Positions 44,764 through 53,307 of a stretch of 64,000 bases of DNA are shown here, in pieces (the first letter of the stretch is position 1; the number at the start of each line of letters is the position of its first letter). The notes beneath the pieces were generated by a model, which was not told the origin of the DNA, did not search any database, and saw nothing but the letters and a program-made list of their open reading frames with translations. Both the position numbers and the translations under genes were made by a program. Where the stretch lies: contig JAIBCC010000017.1 of assembly GCA_019694395.1 (NCBI GenBank), forward strand, positions 57,518 through 121,517, in the 5' to 3' direction. This DNA comes from Pyrinomonadaceae bacterium. GTDB lineage: Bacteria; Acidobacteriota; Blastocatellia; Pyrinomonadales; Pyrinomonadaceae.

Positions 44764-46056
44764 TTAAATCAGAGATTTTAAGTTTTCAATCATTTTGACC
44801 GATGCGCCGCGATTATTATCGGCAACCTGAAAAGCATTGTCGGCTAATTCGTCGCGTTTTTGGTCATTTTGGAGGAGTTCAGTAAAGATTTTGGCGAGCT
44901 CCGGTGAAGCATCTTTTTCGTTTAATTGAGGTAATTGAATAATTGCATTTTTATCTAAAAATTCTTCCACAATGGACTTAAAATTCATTGTATAAAACCC
45001 CGTAACAATTGCTTTTTTCTCAATCGCAGGTTCTAAAACATTTTGCCCGCCGTGTGGAATCAGGCTGCCGCCGACAAAAACGATTTCAGCCAAAGGATAA
45101 ACCGCCCGCAGTTCACCGATGCTGTCCAGCAAAATTATTTCAGCATTTTTGTCGCGTTCGGAAGGATTTTCACTGCGCTTGGCGAAGATAAAACCTGTGG
45201 ACTTAATAAGTTGTGTAACTTCGCTAAATCTTTCGGGATGACGCGGAACCAACATCAATCTTGGCAATTTATCGGCTGAGTTTTTCCAGATTTCTTTGAC
45301 TGCTTCTAAAATTATTTTTTCTTCGGGAGCATGGGTGCTGGCGGCGATGATTAACGGCGCATCGGAATTGATACCGAAACGCTCACGCAATTCATTAGTT
45401 AATTTGCCATCGTTTTCATCAATTCTTTGGTCAAATTTGATATTTCCCGTGACAATTATTTTTGTTCCGCGACTGCCTAGAGACAAAAATCTTTTCGCAT
45501 CGGCAGGAGTTTGTGCCATTATTAATTGAACATAATGCAAAACCCGCTTAATTGTATTTGGAATTTTGCTGTATCCGTTGGCACTTCTTTCTGAAAGCCT
45601 GCCGTTGACAATCGCCACCTTGACATCGTGTTTTCCGGCTTCACGGATGAAATTGAACCAAATCTCAGTTTCCATCAGCAAAACAATTTGCGGTTTGATT
45701 TTTCGCAACGCCCGACGCACTGTAAATTTCCAATCGTAGGGAAAATAAAAAACTAAAGCGGCATCGTCTTTGAAAACATCACGGGCGAGTTTTTGTCCGG
45801 TGCGTGTGGTGGTAGAAACAACGAGTTTGTGATCTGGAAAGGCTTTAATAAGGTCTTTGACGAGCGGACGAGCCGCATTTGTTTCTCCGACTGAAACGCA
45901 ATGCAGCCAAATGACAGGTTTTCCTTCTGCCTCAAAATTGGGTAAAAAACCTAGACGCTGCCAAAATCCTGATAAATATTTTCCGCTTCGGATCAGCAAA
46001 AGCGGAGACATCAGAATAAACGCAGCGGTCAAAAGGAAACTGTAAAGAAAGAACAT
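44764..46056 (-). CDS. kdtA: 3-deoxy-D-manno-octulosonic acid transferase
   Basis: A 430-residue GT-B glycosyltransferase that adds Kdo to lipid A. It has an N-terminal membrane anchor (FLYSFLLTAAFILMSPLLLI) and SVGETNAARPLVKDLIKAF with the base Glu. LMETEIWFNFIREAG and VFVGGSLIPHGGQNVLEPA (nucleotide-sugar site) are diagnostic. With lpxK it shows that the organism makes Kdo-lipid A. It is followed by a palindromic repeat and efp upstream on the same strand. Confidence 0.94.
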   Translation of the reverse strand: MFFLYSFLLTAAFILMSPLLLIRSGKYLSGFWQRLGFLPNFEAEGKPVIWLHCVSVGETNAARPLVKDLIKAFPDHKLVVSTTTRTGQKLARDVFKDDAALVFYFPYDWKFTVRRALRKIKPQIVLLMETEIWFNFIREAGKHDVKVAIVNGRLSERSANGYSKIPNTIKRVLHYVQLIMAQTPADAKRFLSLGSRGTKIIVTGNIKFDQRIDENDGKLTNELRERFGINSDAPLIIAASTHAPEEKIILEAVKEIWKNSADKLPRLMLVPRHPERFSEVTQLIKSTGFIFAKRSENPSERDKNAEIILLDSIGELRAVYPLAEIVFVGGSLIPHGGQNVLEPAIEKKAIVTGFYTMNFKSIVEEFLDKNAIIQLPQLNEKDASPELAKIFTELLQNDQKRDELADNAFQVADNNRGASVKMIENLKSLI

Positions 46057-46065
46057 TACTTATTA

Positions 46066-46149
46066 GTTTAGGAAGTTCGGGAAGTTCGGGAAGTTTGGGA
46101 AGAAAGAAAAACTTCCTAAACTTCCTAAACTTTCTAAACTTCCCAAACT
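46066..46149. repeat. Palindrome of AAGTTTGGG units between efp and kdtA
   Basis: Left arm 46066-46103 (GGAAGTTCGGGAAGTTTGG-type units), right arm 46110-46149 (ACTTCCTAAACTTCC-type units). It ends directly at the efp stop codon. Same word family as 13241-13334. Confidence 0.88.
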
Positions 46150-46713
46150 CTATTTTACTCTTTCAATGTATTTCGCTTCGGTTGGGTTGACGCGAATTTT
46201 TTCGCCGCTTTCGATAAATGGCGGCACTTGAATCGCAACTCCGTTTTCGAGGGTGGCAGGTTTGTTGGCATTGGTCACGGTTGCGCCTTTTAAAGCAGGT
46301 TCGGTATATTCAACCACTAATTCCATCGAATCCGGCAAGGTTACACCGATTGGCGAACCTTCATAAAATTCGACTTCGATTTTCAAACCTGGCATCAACC
46401 ATTGTGCGGCATCGCCCAAATCTTCTTCGGACATAGCGATTTGCTCATAATTTTCCGAATTCATAAAGTGGTGCATATCGCCATCAGAATACAAATATTC
46501 CATTTTTTGTTGACTCAAATATGCTTTTTCGACTGAATCGTTTGAACGAAAACGATGTTCAAATGAGTTTCCCGAAATCAGATTGCGAAGACGCGCCTGC
46601 ACCATTGCGCGAAGGTTTCCCGGTGTATGATGATGAAAATCCATAATCTTACAGGGTTGACCTTCAAAAACAATAACCATTCCTTTGCGAATGTCATTAG
46701 CTGAAATTGCCAT
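46150..46713 (-). CDS. efp: Elongation factor P with Asn at the tip residue
   Basis: A 187-residue translation factor that relieves ribosome stalling at polyproline. It has the three-domain layout: KOW-like start (SANDIRKGMVIVFEGQPCKI), OB domain (FMNSENYEQIAMSEEDLGD), and C-terminal OB (IQVPPFIESGEKIRVNPTEAKYIERV). The tip loop reads HHTPGNLRAMVQARLRN: Asn33 occupies the position of the modified Lys or Arg of most EF-Ps, followed by Leu-Arg rather than Gly. Lysylation by EpmA or rhamnosylation by EarP is therefore not expected. Confidence 0.95.
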   Translation of the reverse strand: MAISANDIRKGMVIVFEGQPCKIMDFHHHTPGNLRAMVQARLRNLISGNSFEHRFRSNDSVEKAYLSQQKMEYLYSDGDMHHFMNSENYEQIAMSEEDLGDAAQWLMPGLKIEVEFYEGSPIGVTLPDSMELVVEYTEPALKGATVTNANKPATLENGVAIQVPPFIESGEKIRVNPTEAKYIERVK

Positions 46714-46749
46714 AAACTTTTTTTAAATACTCCGTTTGATAAATTTTAA

Positions 46750-46866
46750 AGTGAAAAAGGGAAAAGGTGCAAAGTTGAAAAAGTCGGTTCGTAATTTTTA
46801 TCTAAATGTTTGAAATTTACAAGCAGAAAACTTTTCCACGCTTTCACTTTTAGTCTTTTGCACTTA
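46750..46866. repeat. Palindrome of GTGAAAAAGG-type words upstream of efp and purF
   Basis: Left arm 46750-46784 (AAAGGGAAAAGGTGCAAAG type), right arm 46827-46866 (CTTTTCCACGCTTTCAC and related). It lies in the divergent spacer. The remaining bases before purF (46867-46987) are AT-rich, with a weak TTGATA-N16-TTTAAT promoter candidate. Confidence 0.7.
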
Positions 46867-46987
46867 CACAGTTGTTATTTTTTGATAATTGCAAAAGTCA
46901 TAGTTTAATTTTTGGCGGAAAATTTTGCAAATTAGGCTGATTTTTCGCGCTTTTTCTTTTTCGCTGAAACTTTGATAATCTTTAAAA

Positions 46988-48370
46988 GTGACACAGATCA
47001 AACTCGATAAATTTCACGAAGAATGCGGAGTTTTCGGCATCTACGGACATGCTGAAGCCTCGACTTTAACTCAACTTGGACTTTTTGCTTTGCAGCATCG
47101 CGGACAAGAGGCGTGCGGCATCGTTTCATCCGATGGCGAAGAATTACATCAATTTCGATCACAAGGCTTGATTGCTGATGTTTTGGTCGAGGATGAGTTG
47201 AAAAAATTGACTGGTTCGGCGGCAATTGGACATACGCGTTATTCAACTGCCGGAAAAAATACGATCAAAGAAGTTCAGCCTTTTTCGGTCACTTGTCAGC
47301 ACGGACAAATCGCTGTTTGTCACAACGGAAATTTGCCTTTTGCCAAAGAAAAACGGCTCGAATTGGAGCATAGCGGTGCAATTTTTTCCTCGACTTCGGA
47401 CACAGAAACGATTTTGCATAGCATTGCCCGCACGCCTGCTACAGATACGATTGAAGCCATTTCCAAAGTTTTATACGAAACCGAAGGCGCATTTTCATTA
47501 CTCTTTTTAACGCCAAAAGCCTTGATTGCGGTGCGTGATCCGCGCGGTTTTCGTCCATTGGTTTTAGGCAAATTAAAAGATGCGTGGTGTGTAGCGAGCG
47601 AGTCTTGTGCGTTTGATTTGATTGATGCTGAATATGTCCGCGAAATTAAAGCCGGTGAAATGTTGGTCATTGACGAACACGGACTTCATTCAAGTTTTCC
47701 ACTTGTGGAAAAACCGCTTTCGGTCTGCACTTTTGAACACGTTTATTTTTCGCGTCCCGATTCAATCATTTTTGGCAGATCGGTTAACGAATCGCGTCAT
47801 AAAATGGGCAAACAACTAGCGATTGAGCATCCGGTCGAAGCAGATTTAATCGTTCCAGTTCCCGATTCGGGAGTTGCCGCCGCTGTTGGTTATGCCCGAC
47901 AATCAGGCATCAATTTTCGTCACGCAATTATCCGTAATCATTATGTCGGACGCACTTTTATTGAACCGAGTCAATCCATCCGTTCTTTTGGCGTGAGACT
48001 TAAACTCAATCCGGTCAAAGATTTGATCCAAGGAAGAAGAGTCGTTTTGATTGATGATTCGATTGTTCGCGGAACGACTTCCAAAAAGATTGTGCAGATG
48101 GTGCGCGAAGCCGGGGCAAAGGAGGTCCATATGAGAATTTCTTGTCCGCCAACCGTTTCGCCCTGTTATTACGGAGTTGATACGCCTCGCCGACGGGAAC
48201 TGATTGCGGCGCAAATGTCAGTTGAAGAAGTCTGTAAATATGTTGAAGCAGATAGTTTAGGTTATTTATCGTTGGAAGGAATGTTGGAAGCAATCGGCAT
48301 TGATGAAAAATCAACTTGCACTGCCTGTTGGAGCGGAAAATATCCAACTGCGATTTTGAACGGGAAATGA
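46988..48370 (+). CDS. purF: Amidophosphoribosyltransferase
   Basis: A 460-residue enzyme of the first committed step of purine synthesis (PRPP + Gln to phosphoribosylamine). A short propeptide precedes the nucleophile Cys13 (KFHEECGVFGIYG), exposed after autocleavage. GHTRYSTAGKNT and CHNGNL mark the glutaminase. VVLIDDSIVRGTTSKKI is the PRPP site. C-terminal Cys (CTACWSGKYP) suggest the Fe-S type of PurF. It starts with GTG and lacks a clear Shine-Dalgarno sequence. It stands alone rather than in a pur operon. Confidence 0.95.
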   Translation: MTQIKLDKFHEECGVFGIYGHAEASTLTQLGLFALQHRGQEACGIVSSDGEELHQFRSQGLIADVLVEDELKKLTGSAAIGHTRYSTAGKNTIKEVQPFSVTCQHGQIAVCHNGNLPFAKEKRLELEHSGAIFSSTSDTETILHSIARTPATDTIEAISKVLYETEGAFSLLFLTPKALIAVRDPRGFRPLVLGKLKDAWCVASESCAFDLIDAEYVREIKAGEMLVIDEHGLHSSFPLVEKPLSVCTFEHVYFSRPDSIIFGRSVNESRHKMGKQLAIEHPVEADLIVPVPDSGVAAAVGYARQSGINFRHAIIRNHYVGRTFIEPSQSIRSFGVRLKLNPVKDLIQGRRVVLIDDSIVRGTTSKKIVQMVREAGAKEVHMRISCPPTVSPCYYGVDTPRRRELIAAQMSVEEVCKYVEADSLGYLSLEGMLEAIGIDEKSTCTACWSGKYPTAILNGK

Positions 48371-48378
48371 GAAATCTT

Positions 48379-48488
48379 TAACGCAAAGACGCAAAGAGGC
48401 AAAGGCGCAGAGCAAAAAACTAAAAGTAAAATCCAAAAGTGATTTAAAACCCTTTGCGGTCTTTGCTACTTTGCGCCTTTGCGTTAAA
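48379..48488. repeat. Palindrome of ACGCAAAG units
   Basis: Left arm 48379-48414 (AACGCAAAGACGCAAAG type), right arm 48450-48488 (GCGGTCTTTGCTACTTTGC type). It fills the convergent spacer between purF and the DUF1684 gene. Confidence 0.88.
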
Positions 48489-48494
48489 TTTATC

Positions 48495-49370
48495 CTAATC
48501 GTGATAACGCTTTTCGCCCGCTTTTATCGCTAATTGCAAACGATTTTGCGGCGGCGGAATCGGACAAGTTGCAAAGGTCGTGTAAGCACACGGAGGATTT
48601 TCGGCTTTGTTAAAGTCCAGAATTACTTTGTTATCTTTTGATTTTTCTGCATACAGAAATCTGCCGACTCCGTAAGTATCTTTTTTACTCGTCAAATCCC
48701 GAAAAATAATGAAATAATGTCCGTCCTCTTCGACAGGTTGGAGCGAATAATTTTTGCCCAAAAGTTTGAATTTCAAAATCCCTTCGCTTTTCATTTTGTA
48801 ACTGCCGCCGAGCATATTCGGAATCAAAATTTCTTTCGGTTCAGAAAAAGGCTCAAAATTAGCAATTACCTGATATTTTTTATCAATCGGAAACCAATGC
48901 AACCCATTAAAATCCAATCTGGCTTTATTGTTTTTATCTTTCAAACGAATACCGAATTTATCTTCGCGCTTGATGACATAAAAAGTCTGACTTCCGGTTT
49001 GAATGATCGTCTGCTTTTGCTTTTCGTCGGAAACTAAAACGATTTCAGAAATTTGTTTGCCTTCGTTCAATGCCTCAACACCTTTTTCGACTTTCAAAGT
49101 TGCCACGCCGTTTTTTAAATTAATCTCGCCGAATTTTCCGCCCTTGAAATTTTCGGTCAACTGAATATCGTAATTTGCGCCTTTGCCAATCGTATTCACG
49201 CCATCTTTCAGCCAAAAAAGTCCGGCTAATGAAAACCAACTATTCTCGCTTTTAAGCTCAGTTTCGTGATTAGTCCGCCATTTTGTGACCTCTGAATTAT
49301 AAGCAGTTTGCGCTTGAAAATTAACTGCAAATGAAATAATTAAAAGAGTTACTATGATAAAACCTTTCAT
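48495..49370 (-). CDS. DUF1684 secreted protein
   Basis: A 291-residue exported protein with a signal peptide (MKGFIIVTLLIISFAVNFQA). It has the DUF1684 landmarks: WRTNHETELKSENSWFSLAGLFWL near the start, and FNKAENPPCAYTTFATCPIPP before RLQLAIKAGEKRY at the end. Function of this family is unknown. Its start overlaps the stop of the MFS gene by four bases (ATGA), implying translational coupling with that transporter. Confidence 0.85.
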   Translation of the reverse strand: MKGFIIVTLLIISFAVNFQAQTAYNSEVTKWRTNHETELKSENSWFSLAGLFWLKDGVNTIGKGANYDIQLTENFKGGKFGEINLKNGVATLKVEKGVEALNEGKQISEIVLVSDEKQKQTIIQTGSQTFYVIKREDKFGIRLKDKNNKARLDFNGLHWFPIDKKYQVIANFEPFSEPKEILIPNMLGGSYKMKSEGILKFKLLGKNYSLQPVEEDGHYFIIFRDLTSKKDTYGVGRFLYAEKSKDNKVILDFNKAENPPCAYTTFATCPIPPPQNRLQLAIKAGEKRYHD

Positions 49371-50524
49371 TGAATCTCCTTTTTGCTTTGAATTTGAAAA
49401 ACCGTTTGCAAAACAATCAGCAAAACAGCCGCTCCGATCAAAACTCCTAATCCTGCGCTTAAACTATTGTAAGCATTGGAGAAATATCCGATAAGCCAAG
49501 TGATTGTAATTGAGCCGACACTCCCCATTACAAACAGCGGAACGGTTTGTTCGTTTGCCGCCGCCCCAAAAGTTTCGGTAAATCGTGCCATATTCGTTGG
49601 AAAAACCGCTGACAATCCAAATCCCAAAATCGCCGAAGAAAAGAAAATTGTTTGCCAGCCGCTTGATAACATCAGCAAAATTGTGCCAAGCAAAGTTATA
49701 GTTAAACTTGCCCAAATAATTTTGTTAGTTGGCAAAAATCGTGCCAAAATTGCGCCCGCAAGCCTGCCTAAAACAAATAAAACAAAGAAGATAAAGACGG
49801 CGGACAAACCTTTTAATTCAGGCGGTAAATTTGAACGCATCGTGTAAGTTGTGAGCCAATTTGTAATCCCGCTTTCGATTCCGACATCGCACAAACCGAA
49901 CGCTACAATTACCCACGCAATTGGGTTTCTCCAAATTGAAACTTGTGCGCCGGACTCGGATTCTGAACTGTTTGACTGACTTGAAATGTTCGCAAAAACA
50001 AAGAAGTAAATAATTGCAAATAAGATACTTATCCCAACCAAAATCAGAGTTGGAATGGTAAAACTTTCACCACCCAGAAAACTCACAAACGGCTGACAAA
50101 CAATTGCACCGATGCCCCACGCAAACGACATTAAATTCAAAGCCGATGCCGTTTTTATTGGATTCAATGCGGCAGTCAGCATCAAAGTTGACGGAATCGC
50201 CAAGCCAAACCCAATCCCGTAAAGACAAATTCCCACCCAACTCATTTGATAACCGCCCAGATTCAACCCGCTTAAACCAATTACGAACAACAGAAATCCA
50301 ACCGCCAAGGTTTTGACAAAACCAATCTTCCTAATCAAAAAAGCAGTTGAAACTGTTCCGATTATCGAGCCGTAGAACTGCGAGGTCGCAAAAAATCCGG
50401 CTTGTTCATCGTTTAACGACAGAGTTTTTGCCAAAATCGGCATAATTTGCCCAAACAAAACCGTAACGATTCCGACAATAAAAAAGCTGAAATGAAGGGA
50501 TATTTTGAGCGGCAAGTTGTTCAT
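49367..50524 (-). CDS. Major facilitator superfamily transporter
   Basis: A 385-residue inner-membrane transporter with about 12 TM helices. Helix 2-3 region: FFATSQFYGSIIGTVSTAFLI. There is a central charged loop (SSQSNSSESESGAQ) and a second half beginning WRNPIAWVIVAFGLCDVG. The pattern recalls FucP/GGP-like sugar permeases, but the substrate cannot be set from sequence. It is translationally coupled to the DUF1684 protein. Confidence 0.88.
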   Translation of the reverse strand: MNNLPLKISLHFSFFIVGIVTVLFGQIMPILAKTLSLNDEQAGFFATSQFYGSIIGTVSTAFLIRKIGFVKTLAVGFLLFVIGLSGLNLGGYQMSWVGICLYGIGFGLAIPSTLMLTAALNPIKTASALNLMSFAWGIGAIVCQPFVSFLGGESFTIPTLILVGISILFAIIYFFVFANISSQSNSSESESGAQVSIWRNPIAWVIVAFGLCDVGIESGITNWLTTYTMRSNLPPELKGLSAVFIFFVLFVLGRLAGAILARFLPTNKIIWASLTITLLGTILLMLSSGWQTIFFSSAILGFGLSAVFPTNMARFTETFGAAANEQTVPLFVMGSVGSITITWLIGYFSNAYNSLSAGLGVLIGAAVLLIVLQTVFQIQSKKEIQ

Positions 50525-50537
50525 TTATTTGAAATAG

Positions 50538-50616
50538 CTTGCCCACGAATAAACGCGAATAAACACGAAAAAAGTCTTTGTCTTTTTTTAGCGTCTTTTC
50601 GCGTATTTCGCGGGCA
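50538..50616. repeat. Palindrome of CGAATAAACG units
   Basis: Left arm 50538-50573 (CACGAATAAACGCGAATAA type), right arm 50580-50616 (TTTTCGCGTATTTCGCGGG type). It lies between the peroxiredoxin and the MFS gene. Confidence 0.8.
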
Positions 50617-50624
50617 AATAGTTC

Positions 50625-51257
50625 TTATTTGGGTTGAGCCACAACTCGCAAATAAGGCTTAATTTCATTCCAACCATCGGGGAATTTTTCTTTTGCCTGT
50701 TCGTTGGTAACAGCAGGAACAATGATGACATCATCGCCGACTTTCCAATTAACAGGAGTTGCAACGCTATGTTTTGCAGTCAGTTGCAGCGAATCAATAA
50801 CGCGCAAAACCTCATCAAAATTTCTGCCAGTGCTGGCTGGATAAGTTAAAGTCAATTTAACTTTTTTATCAGGTCCGATGACGAAAACCGAGCGCACCGT
50901 AAAAGTATCACTGGCATTCGGGTGGATCATATCGTAAAGGTCAGCAACTTTTTTGTCCTTGTCGGCAATAACGGGAAAATTAAGTGCAGTTCCTTGAGTT
51001 TCCTCAATATCTTTCGCCCATTCGTGGTGCGAATCGGTCGGATCAACGCTCAAACCGATAACCTTGACATTGCGTTTGTCAAATTCGGGTTTCAAACGTG
51101 CCGCTTCGCCAAGTTCGGTGGTGCAGACAGGCGTAAAATCTTTCGGATGCGAAAATAAAACGCCCCAACTATCGCCTAAATATTCGTGAAAATTGATTTC
51201 ACCTTCGGTTGTATCTGCTGTAAAATTCGGTGCTTCGTCTCCAATTCTTAATGACAT
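50625..51257 (-). CDS. 1-Cys peroxiredoxin (Prx6 type)
   Basis: A 210-residue peroxidase with a single catalytic Cys in HPKDFTPVCTTELGEAA and no resolving Cys. SVDPTDSHHEWAKDIEE and the extended C-terminus (VNWKVGDDVIIVPAVTNEQAKEKF) are Prx6 features. GGAG lies about 11 nt before the ATG. It follows the sulfur-carrier/E1 fusion by 29 nt on the same strand, so it is probably co-transcribed with the sulfur genes. Confidence 0.94.
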   Translation of the reverse strand: MSLRIGDEAPNFTADTTEGEINFHEYLGDSWGVLFSHPKDFTPVCTTELGEAARLKPEFDKRNVKVIGLSVDPTDSHHEWAKDIEETQGTALNFPVIADKDKKVADLYDMIHPNASDTFTVRSVFVIGPDKKVKLTLTYPASTGRNFDEVLRVIDSLQLTAKHSVATPVNWKVGDDVIIVPAVTNEQAKEKFPDGWNEIKPYLRVVAQPK

Positions 51258-51286
51258 AATTTTGTTGCTCCTTTAATTTAATTTGT

Positions 51287-52729
51287 TTAATATTTCGGCA
51301 CAGACGAATCAACTTCGTCCGACCATGCTGTAATTCCACCTTTCAAATTTATTAGTCTTCCATTATAACCATTTTCTTGTAGTGCTTTGATAGCTTTTGC
51401 ACTTCGCACGCCGCCTTTGCAATGAATTATTGCAGTTTCGCGTTCATTGATTTCGTGCGCCCGCTTAACAACTTCGCCGAGCGGAATAAGTTTTGTATTC
51501 GGAATCTTGGCAATTTCAAATTCGTGCGGCTCACGAACATCAATGATTTGCAGATTCGGATTTGTCTCAATCCAATTTTTTAATTCCGTTGCAGTGATTT
51601 CTTCCAACGGTTTTTCTTCAACGACGGGCTGTTTCAATCCGCAAAATTCTTCGTAATCAATCAAACCTGTAATCGTCGGATTTTCTCCGCACAAAGGACA
51701 ATTCGGATTTTTCTTGAGCTTCAGTTCACGAAAACGCATTTTCCACGCGTCGAAAAGCAGCAAACGATTGAGCAAAATCCCTTCTGCTCCAAGAATTACT
51801 TTGATAACTTCATTAGCTTGAATTGTGCCGACAATTCCGGGCAAAACGCCCAAAACTCCGCCTTCCGCACAACTTGGAACTAGTCCCGGCGGCGGCGGTT
51901 CGGGGTAAAGACATCGATAACAAGCACCGCGTGTCGCATCAAAAACTGTCGCCTGACCTTCAAAGCGAAAGATCGAGCCGTAAACATTGGGTTTTCCCGT
52001 TAAAACCGAAGCATCGTTGACCAAATAACGGGTCGCAAAATTGTCCGTTCCGTCAACGATAACATCAAAATCTTTGAATAATTCGAGAGCGTTTTCGCTG
52101 GTCAGACGAGTTTCAAAGGCTTCGATCTTGACGTTTGGATTTAAATCATTAATACGGTCTTGAGCCGAAGCAATTTTTGCCCTGCCAACATCTTTCGTGC
52201 CGTGAATGATTTGGCGTTGGAGATTTGATTCGTCAACTACGTCGAAATCAACTACGCCGAGCGTGCCGATTCCTGCCGCCGCCAGATACAATCCCAAAGG
52301 TGAGCCCAAGCCGCCCGTGCCAATCGTTAAAACGCGAGCGGCTTTAAGCTTTTTTTGTCCTTCCAAACCGACTTCGGGCAAAATCAAATGCCGCGAATAT
52401 CGCGAGTATTCTTCATTGGTCAAATTCGGTAATTCTTCCGTAGCGGTGGCTGCTGTTCCGCCTGCAATCGCCGGAATTATCAAGATTTCATCGCCTTTTT
52501 TGATTTCCGTATCCGTTCCGTCCAAATCACGAATATCTTCATCGCCAACGTAAACATTAACGAAATTTCTAAGTTGTCCTGCATCGTTGTAAAGATGTTT
52601 TTTGAGTTCGGCGTGATTTGCAGTGAGCGAATTTAACGCTTCGCCGACTGTTCCTGCCTCGACTTCGATTTCCGAATTTCCGCCCGCAAATTGTCTCAAA
52701 GCGGTTGGAATTACAATTGTTACTGACAT
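51287..52729 (-). CDS. Sulfur carrier (MoaD/CysO) - E1 (MoeB/ThiF) - rhodanese fusion
   Basis: A 480-residue protein with all three sulfur-relay modules. Residues 1-91 are a beta-grasp carrier ending in an internal Gly90-Gly91 (ILIIPAIAGG), the tail form of CysO. Residues about 105-345 are the adenylating E1 (RHLILPEVGLEGQKKL, TIGTGGLGSPLGLYL), with Cys pairs CYRC and CPLC as a likely zinc site. Residues about 375-480 are a rhodanese with active Cys in IIHCKGGVRSAK. SD AAGGAG is 7 nt before the ATG. The JAMM protease gene upstream could free the carrier at the GG. Expected role: thiocarboxylate supply for cysteine synthesis. Confidence 0.9.
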   Translation of the reverse strand: MSVTIVIPTALRQFAGGNSEIEVEAGTVGEALNSLTANHAELKKHLYNDAGQLRNFVNVYVGDEDIRDLDGTDTEIKKGDEILIIPAIAGGTAATATEELPNLTNEEYSRYSRHLILPEVGLEGQKKLKAARVLTIGTGGLGSPLGLYLAAAGIGTLGVVDFDVVDESNLQRQIIHGTKDVGRAKIASAQDRINDLNPNVKIEAFETRLTSENALELFKDFDVIVDGTDNFATRYLVNDASVLTGKPNVYGSIFRFEGQATVFDATRGACYRCLYPEPPPPGLVPSCAEGGVLGVLPGIVGTIQANEVIKVILGAEGILLNRLLLFDAWKMRFRELKLKKNPNCPLCGENPTITGLIDYEEFCGLKQPVVEEKPLEEITATELKNWIETNPNLQIIDVREPHEFEIAKIPNTKLIPLGEVVKRAHEINERETAIIHCKGGVRSAKAIKALQENGYNGRLINLKGGITAWSDEVDSSVPKY

Positions 52730-52740
52730 AATTTCTCCTT

Positions 52741-52832
52741 ATTCGTAATTGGTAATTCGTAACTCGTGATTCGCAATTCGTAATACGCATTTTCCGGCGA
52801 ATTACCAATTACGAATTACCAATTACCAAATT
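52741..52832. repeat. Palindrome of GTAATTCGTAA units
   Basis: Left arm 52741-52788, right arm 52798-52832. The right arm reaches into the JAMM gene and encodes its last residues (NLVIGNS) and stop. The left arm ends next to the Shine-Dalgarno of the E1 fusion. Related words occur at 26263-26334. Confidence 0.88.
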
Positions 52833-53237
52833 CTCCTCATTAAATTTCGATCTGTCATTTTCCATCACCCACGAGCGGACATCAACCGCTTCCCCGTCAA
52901 TCACCGACGTAATGATGTAAGACCAAACGGGCAAAGCGTGGTCTAAATCGTATTGCGACGGGATGGCTTTGTCTTCGGGATGCGAATGGTAGTAGCCAAC
53001 GACTTCCAACTTTTGTGAACGGGCGTAGCGTTCAGCCCGTAAAACATCTTTCGGCAAAATCAGAACGCGATTTTTCTGGTCTTCCTGACTCGAATTTTCG
53101 AGCGGAAAAGTCTCGTGAACCGTTTTCGAGCCGTCCGCGTTGAGCGTTCCGATCAGCATTCCGCCGCATTCAAACGGATAAGTCGCCTCGCCGTGTGCTT
53201 TAATTTCTTCAATATGTTTTTGTAAAACTGAAACCAT
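52809..53237 (-). CDS. JAMM/MPN+ metalloprotease (Mec+-like)
   Basis: A 142-residue zinc protease. The JAMM motif is complete: Glu23 (PFECGGMLIG), His84-Ser-His86-Pro (YYHSHPEDKAIP), Ser94 and Asp97 (SQYDLDHA). In the mycobacterial route Mec+ cuts the CysO-Cys adduct to release cysteine, and in other systems JAMM proteins trim a masked GG tail. Here it is immediately upstream of the carrier-E1-rhodanese fusion. The C-terminus is formed by a repeat element. Confidence 0.93.
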   Translation of the reverse strand: MVSVLQKHIEEIKAHGEATYPFECGGMLIGTLNADGSKTVHETFPLENSSQEDQKNRVLILPKDVLRAERYARSQKLEVVGYYHSHPEDKAIPSQYDLDHALPVWSYIITSVIDGEAVDVRSWVMENDRSKFNEENLVIGNS

Positions 53238-53246
53238 AGTTTTCTA

Positions 53247-53306
53247 GGGCAGAAACGCGACTGTTAAGGAGCGTGTAACACACTCCCTCACGGTCGTGTT
53301 TCTGCC
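53247..53306. repeat. GGGCAGAAACGCGACTG element, copy 1
   Basis: Arms GGGCAGAAACGCGAC (53247-53261) and GTCGTGTTTCTGCC (53293-53306) are complementary. It fills the spacer between the PLP enzyme and the JAMM gene. An inverted full copy lies at 61404-61477 and a half copy at 62465. Confidence 0.85.
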
Positions 53307-53307
53307 A

